In this document: positions 21,242 through 32,403 of the stretch, piece after piece
How the letters are laid out: the number at the start of each line of letters is the position of its first letter
Position numbering within the stretch: position 1 is the first letter of the stretch
Origin: Thozetella sp. PMI_491
Lineage: Eukaryota > Ascomycota > Sordariomycetes > Chaetosphaeriales > Chaetosphaeriaceae
Assembly: GCA_021432635.1 (NCBI GenBank)
Contig: MU270033.1
Coordinates: 1 to 64,000 of the forward strand
Reading direction: 5' to 3'
DNA length: 64,000 nt
Made by a program: the position numbers and the translations under genes
The notes under the pieces: model-generated
The model's input: only the letters and a program-made list of their open reading frames with translations
Told to the model about the DNA's origin: nothing
The model's database searches: none

Positions 21242-23388
21242 TTAGAGTTTGGTGCCTTGCGGCTTGGTCCCAGCACCTTGCTCCTCTATAGCAGGAACCC
21301 CCTCGCTGGTTCCAGGAATTCCATCGATCTTCTGCCCAAACATGCCATGGTCTTCAACCAAGTTCTGGTTGTCACTAGAGGACGGTCAGCTGAATATTCG
21401 AGTCTGGGGGTCTTCTTTCTGGTGGAAACATACTTGAGGGTTTGGTTGGGGATAAAGAAGCCGATAATGAAGCCGGGAATGATGATGACAATGGCTGCAA
21501 TGAAGAAGTACCTGGCACAAGAGTTAGTCTATTTTCAATCTTTCAATCGATGAGTCACATCTAGGTCTCTTACGATGTAACAGTGTCGTACTAGAGTTTG
21601 GTTAGCGAAAGCCTCGACGAGGACGGTTCTAAGGGTCATAGACTTACGGCAGAAGCAATAGCAGCTCGCTGCGGCGTACCCCAGTCAGGCACACCGGTGG
21701 TGATGGAGTTGTACAAGTTCTCGATGAGTTCAGGCGTAGCGTTGTCGCCCAGGGCCTTGGTCAGCTCCTGTCGCATAGTTCCCGTATAGATGGCACCGCA
21801 GATGGCACTTCCGACGCTAGAACCTAGCATTCCGATGGTGACGATGAGGGCAGCCATCTGAGCCGTTTCCCTGTGAGGGACGTTAATGGTAGCGATGATG
21901 TATCCTCCAGACTGTACGATTCCGTCGCCAATGCCCTGGACGAACTGGACGACAAAAATCTCAGCCGCTGAGGGGTTCGATGTGCGCACGCGGAACATGA
22001 CACCATAACCGATGAGCCGAATCACCAGGCCGCCAACAATGATCCACTTAAACCGGCGTGTCTTGTAGACCACAGCACCGAAGATCATGCCCGTCACAAA
22101 GGTCATAACCCCGTTGATGTAGCTCAGGTTGGTTGCTGCCACAATCGACATGTCCTTCGCAATGACAGCCCAGTTATAGAGGTATATGTGGCTGGCGGCC
22201 GCACTCATGTAATCCGTAAAGTAGAGAATGAAGCCCATGCAGATGGCCTTGTGCTTCAAATAGCGCATAGGGAGGAATGGGTGAGCCGCAAAGGTGTTCT
22301 CATAAAAGGGCAGCCCGATGAGCATCAAAGCACCGAGGGTCATGAGTGCAATGACCCAAGGAGTTCGGTAGCCGTCGTCCAGGTTACTTGCGAGCGAAAG
22401 CGGGATCAAGATGAAGGCACATCCGAACACGATTATCGAGATTCCCATCAGGTCCATGCTGGAGATGATCTCCATCACACTGGTTTTGGGTTTCTCAAGA
22501 CCCTCGATCTCGATCTTGCTAGCGCGACGCTCGTAGACCAAGAGCAAGGTCGCAATCATGGCGGTTCCAAAGGGAAACATGATAGCAACCATGCCAATAC
22601 CCCAGGCCCATCCGATACCGCCGGGAGAGACAACTGCGGAGATCAGGTAGGATACACACCACGGAAGGATGATGGCCGGGAACCACTGGAAGTTGACACC
22701 AAACCCACGAGCTCGCGTGCTCGTGAAATCGGAAATGATGATGGTGTTCAGTGAATTGAATGCGGTGGTGCCGACAATACGGATAATGGTGCCGGCCGCA
22801 AAGGCGTTGAAGCCCTGGGCCGAAGCGGCCACGGCCATGCCCACCAAGGCGAAGATGAGCGCCAGCGGGTACATGGGCCCACGACCCCAGACGTCGGACA
22901 TCTTCGCCCAGACGGGCTTCAGGAGGGAAAATGTCAGGTTGCACGCCGTAGTCAAAGCGGCCTCGCGAGAGGTCATTTTAAAGTCCGAGATGGCATAGAT
23001 GTAGTAGGTGCCAAACGTGTAGTTGTCCAGCTCGCTGCGGGGAGAGGTCAGTCTTGGCTCGAGCATGTCGTGTGCCGGTCGCGGGGTACATACTAGACGA
23101 GCATGAAAATACCAAGTCTGTGATCTTTGTCAGTTATACGAACCAAGTGCCGGGGGATGATTCTGCTCTTTCGAATGCGTACCCAACGAAAATCAACAGC
23201 TTGCCGTGCTTTCCCCAGACCTCCTGCATCAACTCGGAGCGCTTGGCACCCTCGGCGCCGACGTCCATCGTCACGATGGGCTGCTTCTGGTTCTCCTCAT
23301 CGTAGGCGATGCTGCTTACTTCGGCCGCCGCCGAAATCTCATGGGCTTCGGAGGTCGGCCCTGTGTCCATTGCTGACGAGTTGGCCAT
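21242..23388 (-). CDS. Siderophore-iron MFS transporter (ARN/SIT family), spliced copy
   Basis: Six exons (23388-23183, 23117-23094, 23034-21648, 21590-21574, 21511-21434, 21374-21242) total 1845 nt, 614 residues. The start MANSSAMDTG precedes a polar cytosolic tail. The first helix is followed by ELDNYTFGTYYIYAI, and later come MSDVWGRGPMYPLALIFALVG, the loop STRARGFGVNFQWFPAIILP and SYINGVMTFVTGMI. Such 14-helix proton symporters import Fe(III)-siderophore complexes at the plasma membrane. The closing motif DNQNLVED is nearly the same as in the second transporter (40541-42289). Two exons are only 24 and 17 nt, unlike the single-exon second copy. The promoter lacks a full ATCWGATAA motif; only partial GATA elements occur near 23635-23650. 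Substrate specificity is unknown. Confidence 0.9.
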
Positions 23389-24270
23389 GTCGAATTGGCT
23401 CTATGGCGGTTCGAAAGCAGTGCGTTGTCGTAACGAGCCTGGAGTTCCTGTGGGGTGGGACAGACCCGGCGATATAAGGATGGGATCGGCCGAAGAAGAG
23501 GGTAGCATCCGCCTGAGCTGTCGAGCTGGGGTCCAGCTCGGAACATGCGAACCGATAAGCTAGGTCACCCGTGAGCACACCACCAGCTTCCCCAGAGACG
23601 CTGTAAGCGATTTGTGCAGCTTTCCATTGGATGCAGATAGCAGTGATAAGCTCACCCTGGAAGAATGTGGCGGGTTTATTTACTGCTGTGTATTGGAATG
23701 GGGTTATTGTCGTTAGCAGCTGACTGGTCTCGTTCGCTATCTGTACCCTGGAGCTGGTTCGTCCTCGAAGCTATCTAGCATCGTGCGGGGGCTAACTTGG
23801 TCAATGGCTAGGGGTGAGGCACGGCGAGGCCTTCCCTACCACTAGTTAATTCTAGGCCCCTGTCTAGCGGGGTGCCGAAGTCCCAGCCCCAGCATTCACT
23901 TACACCAATGCTCTCCTGTCGCGCTAAATCTTAAACGGGGTTTGTCTCCGTACCCCTCCTCGCCAAGGCGGTTCCATCAGACCAGCACCTTTGCCAAGTA
24001 ACTGGAAGGAGTTAGTGGGAGACCTTCTGGTTTCAACCATTCATGGGCGCTCGGCATTAGGGGCGGTAGCATCGGTTCGGGCGCAATGGACGGTTGCGCA
24101 ATCCCCTAGGTTCCATGGGTTCCATAGCCACGCGCCGCTATCGGCCGCGTGGGTTAACACTGGCCATGTTTCTCTCTATCATAAGCGAACTAGAGCACAG
24201 TAGATCACGGATAGGGCAATCGTCTTGTTTTCATTCTTGTCCCGATTAGTTGTCCATACTTTGCGCGGCC
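23389..24270. other. Divergent promoter region
   Basis: It is shared between the siderophore transporter (minus) and the hydantoinase/oxoprolinase gene (plus). It carries CAGATAG and GTGATAAG elements near 23635-23652. No gene is supported within it. Confidence 0.5.
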
Positions 24271-27200
24271 ATGGACTCTCGAAAGCTCATCGTCGGGGTG
24301 GATGTTGGCGGTATGGCGCCCTATTCCCCCTTTCGCGTAGATGCCTGTAGGCTGATTGGGTTTCCCAGGTACCAACACCGATGCGGTTCTCCTCAACCCT
24401 GCCAAGACGGGCCCGGATGCAGTCATCACGTCGTTCAAGGCCACGACGGGAACGGATGTGACGACCGGCATAGAAGAGGCAATCCAAACCCTTCTCAAGG
24501 ACTCCAATGTTGCTCCCACAAACGTGGCGAGCCTCATGATAGGGACAACGGTAAGCAGTGCCTCTATTGTCTCTATTGCCTAGACTGACCAAGCAGCACT
24601 TTATCAATGCGGTCTTGGAAAGAGACGCGTCTAGGCTCGACCCCGTAGCTGTGATCCGACTAGCGGGCGAGAACTACATGAAGCATGCACCTCCGTTCAT
24701 TGACTTCCCCCCCGCGTTGACGAATGGTAAGCCACACGGCTATGCTAGTTTTGAGCCAACCAGCTAATTATATCCAGTTATCAAGTCCCACTGGGCCCTT
24801 ATCTCCGGGGGTGTCCAGATTGATGGGACAGAGATCGGCCCAGTCGTCGAGGCTCAGGTCCTCGAACAGGCCAACATCATCAAGGAGAAGGGGATTCGCA
24901 AAGTTGCCATTATCGGAATTTACTCGCCGTTCGATGAAAAATACCGCCAGGAATACCTCGTCCGCGATATTCTCAAGAAGTCCCTGGGCGAGGGCGTGGA
25001 TATCGTGTGTTCTCGGGATGGTAAGCCGTAACTTGCATCGCCCTACATGCAAATCTGTGCTCACTAGGTTGTAGTCGCTGGAATCGGTATCCTGGCTCGA
25101 GAGAATGCGGCCATTCTCAATGCTTCCATTCTTCGCTTCGCTAAGCGCACCATTAATGGGTTCAAGAGAGCCATGAAACATCTCGACCTTCACTGCCCAC
25201 TCTACCTTACGTCCAACTCGGGCCAGCTGCTGTCCTCCAAAGAGGCCATGTCGTACCCCATCCGGATTTTCTCCTCAGGTGCAACAAACTCCATCCGGGG
25301 AGCTGCATTTCTCTCATCCGGAGGCAAAACGAGCGAGAGCAAATACGTGGTAGACATCGGAGGTACAACCACAGACATCGGCTGCCTTCTTCCTAGCGGG
25401 TTCCCCCGTCTTGCCGGCGCCTCTACGGAAGTTGGTGGTGTCAAAGTCAACTTTGCGATGCCCCAGGTCGAAAGCATCGCACTCGGTGGTGGTTCTATTG
25501 TCGAGGAGCTCCAAGGAGAAAGCAATGGCGCCGTTTCCATCGGACCTGGGAGTGTTGGTCAAGCTCTGAGACAGAAGGCTAAATGCTTCGGTGGCGACAC
25601 TCTTACGTCGACTGACATTATCGTGGCCGCCGGCGGAGCGAAGATAGGTACTGCTGTTCCAGAAGTCTCAGCGGCCACGATCGCAGCGGCCAAGGAAAAG
25701 ATGAAGCATATGATCGAAGATCAAGTCGACAGAATGAAAACATCACCAGAGCCATGCCACTTACTTCTAGTTGGTGGCGGTGCGTTCCTCTGCCCTTCTG
25801 AGCTAGAGGGCGTTGCGTCGATCGAGGTCCCTCTGCATGCCGGTGTTGCCAACGCCGTAGGCGCCGCCGTGGCCGAGATTGGTGACGAGTCCGAGCTCAT
25901 TGTCGACAGCAGCCAGAAGGACGCTATGCTCGCGGAGGTAAAGGCCAAGGTCATCGCCCAGGCCATCTCTCGGGGCGCAAAGGAAGGCGAGCTACGCATC
26001 CTCGAGGAGGATGTCGCCGGCGTCCCCTATGTGGATGGGAAGTTCAAAATCACCGTGTCAGTGTCTGGTCCGGTGGACTATGAGAGGTTCTTGAACGACG
26101 CCGAAGCCGACACCGTTGAAGAATCTTCCACGGACGAGTCTTACCACGAAACAAAAGACTTGAAGAAGAGCGAGAGTGACGGCGACTCGACCGAAGCGGC
26201 GGTCGACCACACCACTTACAAGCCATACATTGACAGCGACCGGGCCTGGCACCTCTCAGAGACTGATGCAGACTACATTGCCATTGGCTGCTATATTCTC
26301 GGCTGTGCCGGTGGTGGCACACCTTACGGCGTCTACCTCCAGGTCCGCGAGCTTCTTCGCGAAGGCGGTAAAATCAAGATCGTCGATATTGAAGATCTCC
26401 CAGAAAATACGGAGTGCAACCCGCTTGCCGCCATGGGAAGCCCCATTATTGCTGTCGAAAGGATTGGCGGCGATCTCATACTCCACGCCATGAAAAACAT
26501 GGAGAAACATCTCAACGTCAAGTTCACATCGACAATGGCTGCAGAGATCGGAGGCGCGAATGGAATGCAACCTCTGCTTATGTCTTCCTCGCGCTATTTC
26601 GATATACCCTGCGTGGATGCTGACCTGATGGGTAAGACCTATACTTAAAGTCCTGGTTTGGCTCGTGGTATATTGGTGACTGACGTTTAAACGGGTAGGC
26701 CGAGCCTTCCCATCCTTTGAGATGAGTTCCCTGTTCATTAGCACTACCGATATCAATTATTTGCTCCCTGCCTCCCTGTCGAGCGGAGATGGAACCGACA
26801 TGGTCTTGACGTCGGCGAAGAACCCCTTGGCTGTCGATCAAGTTCTCCGAGCAGCATGCATAACTATGGGGTAAAGAAATTCCTTAGCTACTCAACCCTG
26901 ACGCTAGACTTTTGCTAATATGGGTGGCGTAGACTCGCAGCGGGTATTTCCGCTAAGCCAATCTCCAAATCCGAGCTTCAACAGTGGTCTGTACACAAAT
27001 CCATGTCGCTTTCGTGGAGGCTGGGCCGGGCGGTCCTTCGCGCACGAGCTGCAAGCACCATCTCGACTTTGCACCACGATATCATCACTGAATTCGGCGG
27101 GCCGCAGAGCGCGAAGAAAGTCTTCGAGGGCAAGATCGTCGGTATCGGCCAAACAATCCACAAGGGTCGCAGCCATGGCAATCTTGTTATCGAGAAACTG

Positions 27201-27659
27201 AAGGACTACGAGAAAGACCAAGTCGGCGGAGGCGAAAGCGACGATGGACCGGTGAAGATTTCGATTCCGTTCATGAATGAAAATCTTATTCTAGAAGCCA
27301 CATATGCGTCCGGGGAGACGAAGGTAGGGTACCTTCTGACACGACAAGTGTTTCCCTGCCGCCCAACTCGTGATAACTAACGTACCTTCTTCCATTAGGT
27401 CCTTGCAACCGTGCCGGATCTCATTATGGTGCTAGATAAGCTGACGGGCGAGGCACTCGGCTGTCCAGAATACCGCTATGGCCTTAAAGTCATGGTGATT
27501 GTTGCGTCTGCCTATCCCCTTTGGACGACCGAGCGGGGACTAGAGATTGTTGGGCCGAAGGCGTTCGGATTCGACATGGATTACACCCCTTGCGGAACAT
27601 ACACTAAGGTTACCAGTGTGATTGACGAATACGGGCCCCCAAGAAAAGCAGAGGACTGA
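24271..27659 (+). CDS. Hydantoinase/oxoprolinase-DUF917 fusion protein
   Basis: Eight exons (24271-24310, 24369-24550, 24597-24726, 24778-25020, 25075-26631, 26699-26870, 26933-27323, 27399-27659) total 2976 nt, 991 residues. The N-terminal hydantoinase A nucleotide-binding domain starts LIVGVDVGGTNTDAVLL. The second phosphate motif is VVDIGGTTTDIGCLLPSG near residue 288. After a polar acidic linker near residues 546-575 comes a DUF917 domain (IGCYILGCAGGGTPYGVYL onward to the end). The first half belongs to the ATP-dependent hydantoinase/5-oxoprolinase superfamily that opens cyclic amides. DUF917 has been linked in bacteria to thiohydantoin desulfuration and hydantoinase partners. Fusion of the two suggests a two-step enzyme on a hydantoin-like ring. 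The substrate is not known. The 5th exon start uses the acceptor TTGTAG at 25074. Confidence 0.9.
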
Positions 27660-28634
27660 AGACATATACCATTAAATATATATACGAGTAAAGCATACTT
27701 GCATAGGATGTTTGTTGCTTAGAATTTGGCAATTACATTTTACTAGAAGCCCTGTCTACTTACTCTTGGGAATTTGTGCATACTCCTTGAAAACAACGGC
27801 AAGCCGTACAGAGTGCCATGGCACTGTGCAGAGCGAAAGTGGCTCAGGTTGAACTCCGCCTCCTTAAGGAGTTTGCGGTTCGTCGCTTAAACTTCAATTT
27901 TTGGTAGCTAGTTCAGGGGCGTGGGAAGGAGGCTTATGTGTGAGAGCACGCTACTCAGTATATTCCTTGAACGGGGACTGGTCAAGGCAAACACCGCCCA
28001 ATACTCTTAAGTATGTCGCATATTTGTCCTCATATAGCAGTTCTAATGCGAGCGGCTTATTCGAAAAAGTAATGCCAAGTATTTGAGACCCCAATTCGGG
28101 AAAGTTGCACTGACCGGTTAATCGCGGCGGTCTTACGAGAGGATAGCGTTCATGCTAATCGAGCGATGACTATAACCCACACTCTCCATTCAGTATCGTA
28201 TACGGGGATTACGCTTGGTAGAAGAGAGTCTTCGACCAATGTTAGCTTGCCACCCTAGGAGTATAAGCACCCTTGACAATTAATATTGTAGAGATGATGT
28301 AAGAGACCCAGGGAGGATAGTCCCATCCCCTGAAGAAGTCCAGCTAGAGAAGTTAGATGAACGAGACGCCAGGAATACTTCCAGGGGCAGATGCATACAC
28401 GGAGTCTAGATGCATGCAATAGCAACTATTGAATATGATTGCATTAATGGGGCTGTGGCTAACCTGTTCTTCGAATTCATACGGGAAACTAGTTGTTGGA
28501 ATGCGAAGAGGTGGCCTATAAAAGGTACGGCAAGTCGCCATTAGCACGCTGCTGAGACCTTCTCCAAAGCTCTCGCTATCGAATACCACAACGCACAACT
28601 ACCTTTGCCTTGATCTACTTGTACCAACAGGGAA
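27660..28634. other. AT-leaning gap before the secreted But2-like gene
   Basis: No gene is supported. A TATAAAA element near 28517 belongs to the next gene. Confidence 0.4.
28517..28523 (+). promoter_or_regulatory. TATA box of the But2-like gene
   Basis: TATAAAA, 112-118 bp before the ATG at 28635. Confidence 0.5.
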
Positions 28635-29389
28635 ATGCTCAACCTTTTGCTCTTCGACATCATAGCTGTTGGCATTGCCTTCAGCCGCCTCGCAGAGGCG
28701 ACGCCGCTCACCGAGCCTGACCGACGGACCGCAGAGGCTATGACTGATATACCTCAGCTTCCCTACTACTTATATCCCACCGTCGTATCCCAGTACAATA
28801 CCAATACCGGGGCCGTTACCTACAACACTGGACGCGGCAAGATCTACAAGACGCCGGCGGACCCGAACGCGATTACCACTCTAATAACCTATGAGCTTCC
28901 AGAGTGGCTGTCGGATCTGAACTGCACAAATCGCTTTGCGCTCAACAGTGCAAGCAATACTATCGTTGCGGGCACTCGGCAGATTGATCTCTTCCGCAGC
29001 CTGAATGCTCCGTCGCCTGGAGAGCAGTACAATGGCCGTGACGTATGTGACCCCTGACCGACTCGCCCGTTGTATCATTCACGTTAGTGGATAAGACTCG
29101 CCTGAGCCCCTGGCATCCTGCAATTCTCCGTTCGTATCTACCAGACCGTTCGACCGGCTGCTAATCCAAGTATTTGTAGTGGAATTTTGGACGGTGGCAA
29201 CTATCCAGCAGCAGCCCGGCCGGTGAAGCATCAGTGTTATATACGACAAAGGGAGAGTGGCTACCATGCCCTCCAGGCGGCCTTGTGCTTGGCGTCGAGC
29301 TGGTCGGAGTGGGTGATCAGGATGACATTGAGTGGGACGAGAAGGCCGGGGTGAATGGGCCTTACGTCGTCATTGATCGCCTGACATGA
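28635..29389 (+). CDS. Secreted protein with a But2-like C-terminal domain
   Basis: Two exons (28635-29042 and 29180-29389) give 205 residues. A hydrophobic N-terminus (MLNLLLFDIIAVGIAFSRL then AEATP) looks like a signal peptide. The body has GRGKIYKTPADPNAITTLIT, LPEWLSDLNCTNRFALN and, after the 137-nt intron, PCPPGGLVLGVELVGVGDQD and DIEWDE. This series matches the But2-type domain common in small fungal cell-surface or secreted proteins. Its binding partner is unknown. The intron is about twice as long as others in this window. The protein probably acts outside the cell or in the wall. Assignment is by pattern memory, so medium-high confidence in the family and none in the function. Confidence 0.8.
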
Positions 29390-29732
29390 CGGCTGTGACC
29401 CCACCAGAGAGAAGCAGGAGGCGGAACACATCTCGTTATGATAATCTGCGCGCTGCATTGAACTAGGACGTGTGTTTTGTTTCGTTGGCATCATTGTATG
29501 CCACTTTTATGTCTCTTTGTCTATTCTGCATCACTATTTATATTTGTGATCAAGTCAATTTCGCAATATGCTTCAATTAAGATGTGCTTCAGAGGTATTT
29601 GATCTGATAGTTATTGCAGGTGTACTTTCCCGCTCCCCCACAATGGGGCCTTAGTTATGAGCTTGTCACAACTCTCTATAACCTAATACTGTTTGTGGAT
29701 TGACCTTGGCTGACTAGCCCTCCTCCGCCATC
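29390..29732. other. Convergent 3' region
   Basis: It lies between the ends of two convergent genes and is T-rich. It probably holds both 3' UTRs. No other feature is seen. Confidence 0.4.
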
Positions 29733-30915
29733 TCAATTTTTGTATCCGTAATGGTTCGGCGCTGGAAGCTCTGCGGCGTTGTACTCTGTGCCTAGCTCTG
29801 CAACATTTGCTTGTGTGCTCAACTCTGTATGGTACGTATGATTCGGCGAAGTTGTTGCTTTTGGTGCCTCCATGTTAGGGTCATAGTAATTGGGTTGTTC
29901 TCCGTACGCGGGTTCCGGCGCTACGGGCGGCTGCTGAGCCCTGCGACGAGACCGGCGGAATAGGTAAACCGCTACAGATACCAGAAGGATGGCGGCAATG
30001 CCAGATCCCACACCGATGCCAGCTGCAGCTCCGGTTGACAAGCCAGACGAAGGCTCGGCCGAAGCTGAGGAGCTCGAGGTTGGCGCAGAGCTCGATGTCG
30101 CCGACTGTGATAGGCTCGCGACTGTGCTGCTAGCCTGTGAAGTCTGCGAAGCACGCGTGGATGTTGAAGACGAGGTGGCGCCCTGGGACGTATACAAGAA
30201 ACCGCCCGACGGTACGATAAACAGCGATGCAAGATTCGATGCCGCTGGTGCTTGAAAGTCCTGGTTCGCAGAGGTGATGTTGTTGCAATGCGCGCCCGTT
30301 GTGTCGACATCGATGGCACAGCAGGACCAAAGATTTGTGTGTACTCCGTAGACGACGTCAGTAGGATCGACGCTTGCTGAAAACTATCAATATTTGGCTG
30401 CACAGCTAAGGTGTTTAACACGAAACACTTACCGCACCACTCCTTGCAGATGGGGTCCTTGTATGTCGGATCGGTGCAAGCAGCTACTCGGTAGCCGCTG
30501 AGCCCGGCTGATGTTGGGGCAAATTGGCAGATTCCATCTTCGAGGCACGTCTCGCCCGGGAAGCAGCACGAGACGACGGGGTTCGTGCTATTGACAGGCC
30601 CGCACGGGCTGAGATGCAGAACGTCTATGGAGTTCTGTGGGTTGGGATCCCCGCGGGACTTCCAATAGCACGGGTTGTTCAAGTTTACAGAGGACATTGG
30701 GTCAAAAAAATTGGCGTTGCGCGTGTATTGTGGCCTCGATAAGGTTTCGTTACCCGTTATTAGTCCATCTGTTGGCGGATCAATGCTCCAGGCGGGACCG
30801 GTGGTGGATTGCGGATGTGTGCCCAGAGGTCGAGAGAACTGCGAGCGCACGACCAAGCTTTCCCTTCCCCTTGCATCATTCAGCCCAGCCTCGTTTTGAG
30901 CTCCCGAAATTGCAT
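29733..30915 (-). CDS. Cys-rich single-pass membrane protein with Ser/Thr stalk, 5' end unresolved
   Basis: Two exons are clear: up to 30433, then 30376-29733. The ectodomain has many Cys residues (NPCYWKSRGDPN, SPCGP, VVSCCFPGETCLEDGICQF, ACTDPTYKDPICKEWC, NLWSCCAIDV, GAHCNNIT). A stalk of about 60 Ser, Thr and Ala residues follows, then a membrane helix (GIGVGSGIAAILLVSVAVYL) with basic stop-transfer residues FRRSRRRA and a cytosolic tail with Pro and Tyr. This layout is common among fungal wall-sensor-like proteins that monitor or anchor to the wall, but no known sensor was recognised. A CAG acceptor at 30916 hints that an upstream exon supplies the signal peptide. I could not find it, so the start is open. 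Confidence 0.72.
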
Positions 30916-31593
30916 CTGTACTTTTTCCGAGCTAAGACATATGTCTTGGTGATCTGATTGGCTGCCTGACACCCCCGGCAAGAAAGTTGCCGCCTGCTTC
31001 TACAAGGATGTCTTACTGCCAACAGTTCTCTTAGCTTTCTACGGGCACTCTAGAGGCATTGACTAGAATATTCACGACGCAGAAGAGGGAATCATGTCTT
31101 CTATGACAAAATATGTTTTTACTCATGGGCGAAAAGCGGTAGGGCCGTTACATCGAGCGCCATATCGAAGAAATTGCCTGGAGGCAGTGTGACGTCAGTG
31201 GCCCTTGTAATCCTCGTCAAGTTTAGACGCGAGTGTCTGGCTCGTCAGCCGCAATATAGCAAGATGGGAAAGGATCCGGCACTTGATTGTTGTATGCAGC
31301 GGATACATCAGGCAGGCATCACTCTTCAATCTAATAAGCAGCGACCCAATTCCACCAGGAAATGCATTTGACGGAACTGAGTATCTCGCTGTCCTCCCTT
31401 GGGAGTGAGAGATCGCGCCATTAAAGCCCAGACCAGCACCAACACAGTCGGCATTTCTACGATATAAAACTTAACAGGGTGTCAAGAATTTGTTGGAGGA
31501 AGAACTGACAAACAGAAGGAACATTGATGGCGCAAGGTATCTATGGACTAGATCACGTCGTCATAATCGGCAGGAATGTTTGCTGTGCCTCTG
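30916..31593. other. Gap, no gene seen
   Basis: It may contain the missing first exon of the membrane protein at 29733-30915. Nothing else is supported. Confidence 0.35.
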
Positions 31594-31812
31594 TCAGAAC
31601 TTATGGTCTTCCACTGGACCCGGATGACGTGAGGGTGGCATACCGCATGCATTAGCACCGAGGTTCTGTGACAGGCTGTAGTCACCATAGTTATCCTCTC
31701 GGCGGATCTTAACGCTGGTGGCTTGTCGTGGCTCCAGCGCGGCGCTGCCTTGAAGAATGGGGATAACCCCCACAAAAGCAGAATCCGTAGCGAGCAAGAC
31801 GAGAAGCATCAT
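31594..31812 (-). CDS. Possible small secreted protein
   Basis: A 72-codon frame starts MMLLVLLATDSAFVGVIP and has a hydrophobic N-terminus that could be a signal peptide, followed by a polar part (REDNYGDYSLSQNLGANACG). A different frame continues with TANIPADYDDVI to 31548, so the real end may lie past an intron or a frame change. No family is recognised. It could be noise; low confidence. Confidence 0.25.
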   Translation of the reverse strand: MMLLVLLATDSAFVGVIPILQGSAALEPRQATSVKIRREDNYGDYSLSQNLGANACGMPPSRHPGPVEDHKF

Positions 31813-32403
31813 GGCCGATCCGTATCCTCACACGTGTGAAGCCAGAATATCAACGGCGGGACGATCAAACCACTTACATGTCCCATCTAGCTGTGATATT
31901 GGTCTAGTACCAGATGAAAAGCATGTTAGCTTTCACTTATTTTCTGCCGAGAATGCACTCGCTAGTAGCGACGGAGTAGGTGACCAACAACTAGATCCCT
32001 CCATGGGTCCCTCTCATCTCCACCCCCACGCCTCCAGCGCTCGTAGCCCCGCTAGCACCTGATAACCCCCGTAGCCCCTCTGGGTGACATATATCCGCCG
32101 CAGTTGTGGAACTTGCAGCCTACCGATTTACCCGTTGCCTAGTTGTCAACTGATGATGTTGGTAATGGGACAGGAGCTATTTGTGGATAAGCCCTTTTTT
32201 TTGCGAACACTCGGGCCATTTAATATCCTTCGTGCACTTTTAGACATTCCTCTCAGCACAGAACTGGGGGAATAGGCTCAGAGGGTGGAGCTTTGCACGG
32301 AAATGTATATTGGGGCGACCATAACCACTTCTACATGGATATAATTCGACCAAGACGTTTTCTAGCCTCATAGGACCGCCTCTGACCTCTCACCCCCTCT
32401 CTC
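31813..32403. other. Gap, no gene seen
   Basis: It lies beyond the 3' end of the protease gene, whose stop is at 32404. No supported feature. Confidence 0.4.

Noticed and set aside
22188-22754. A 188-codon plus-strand frame inside the first siderophore transporter
   Set aside because: Antisense shadow of the real exon.
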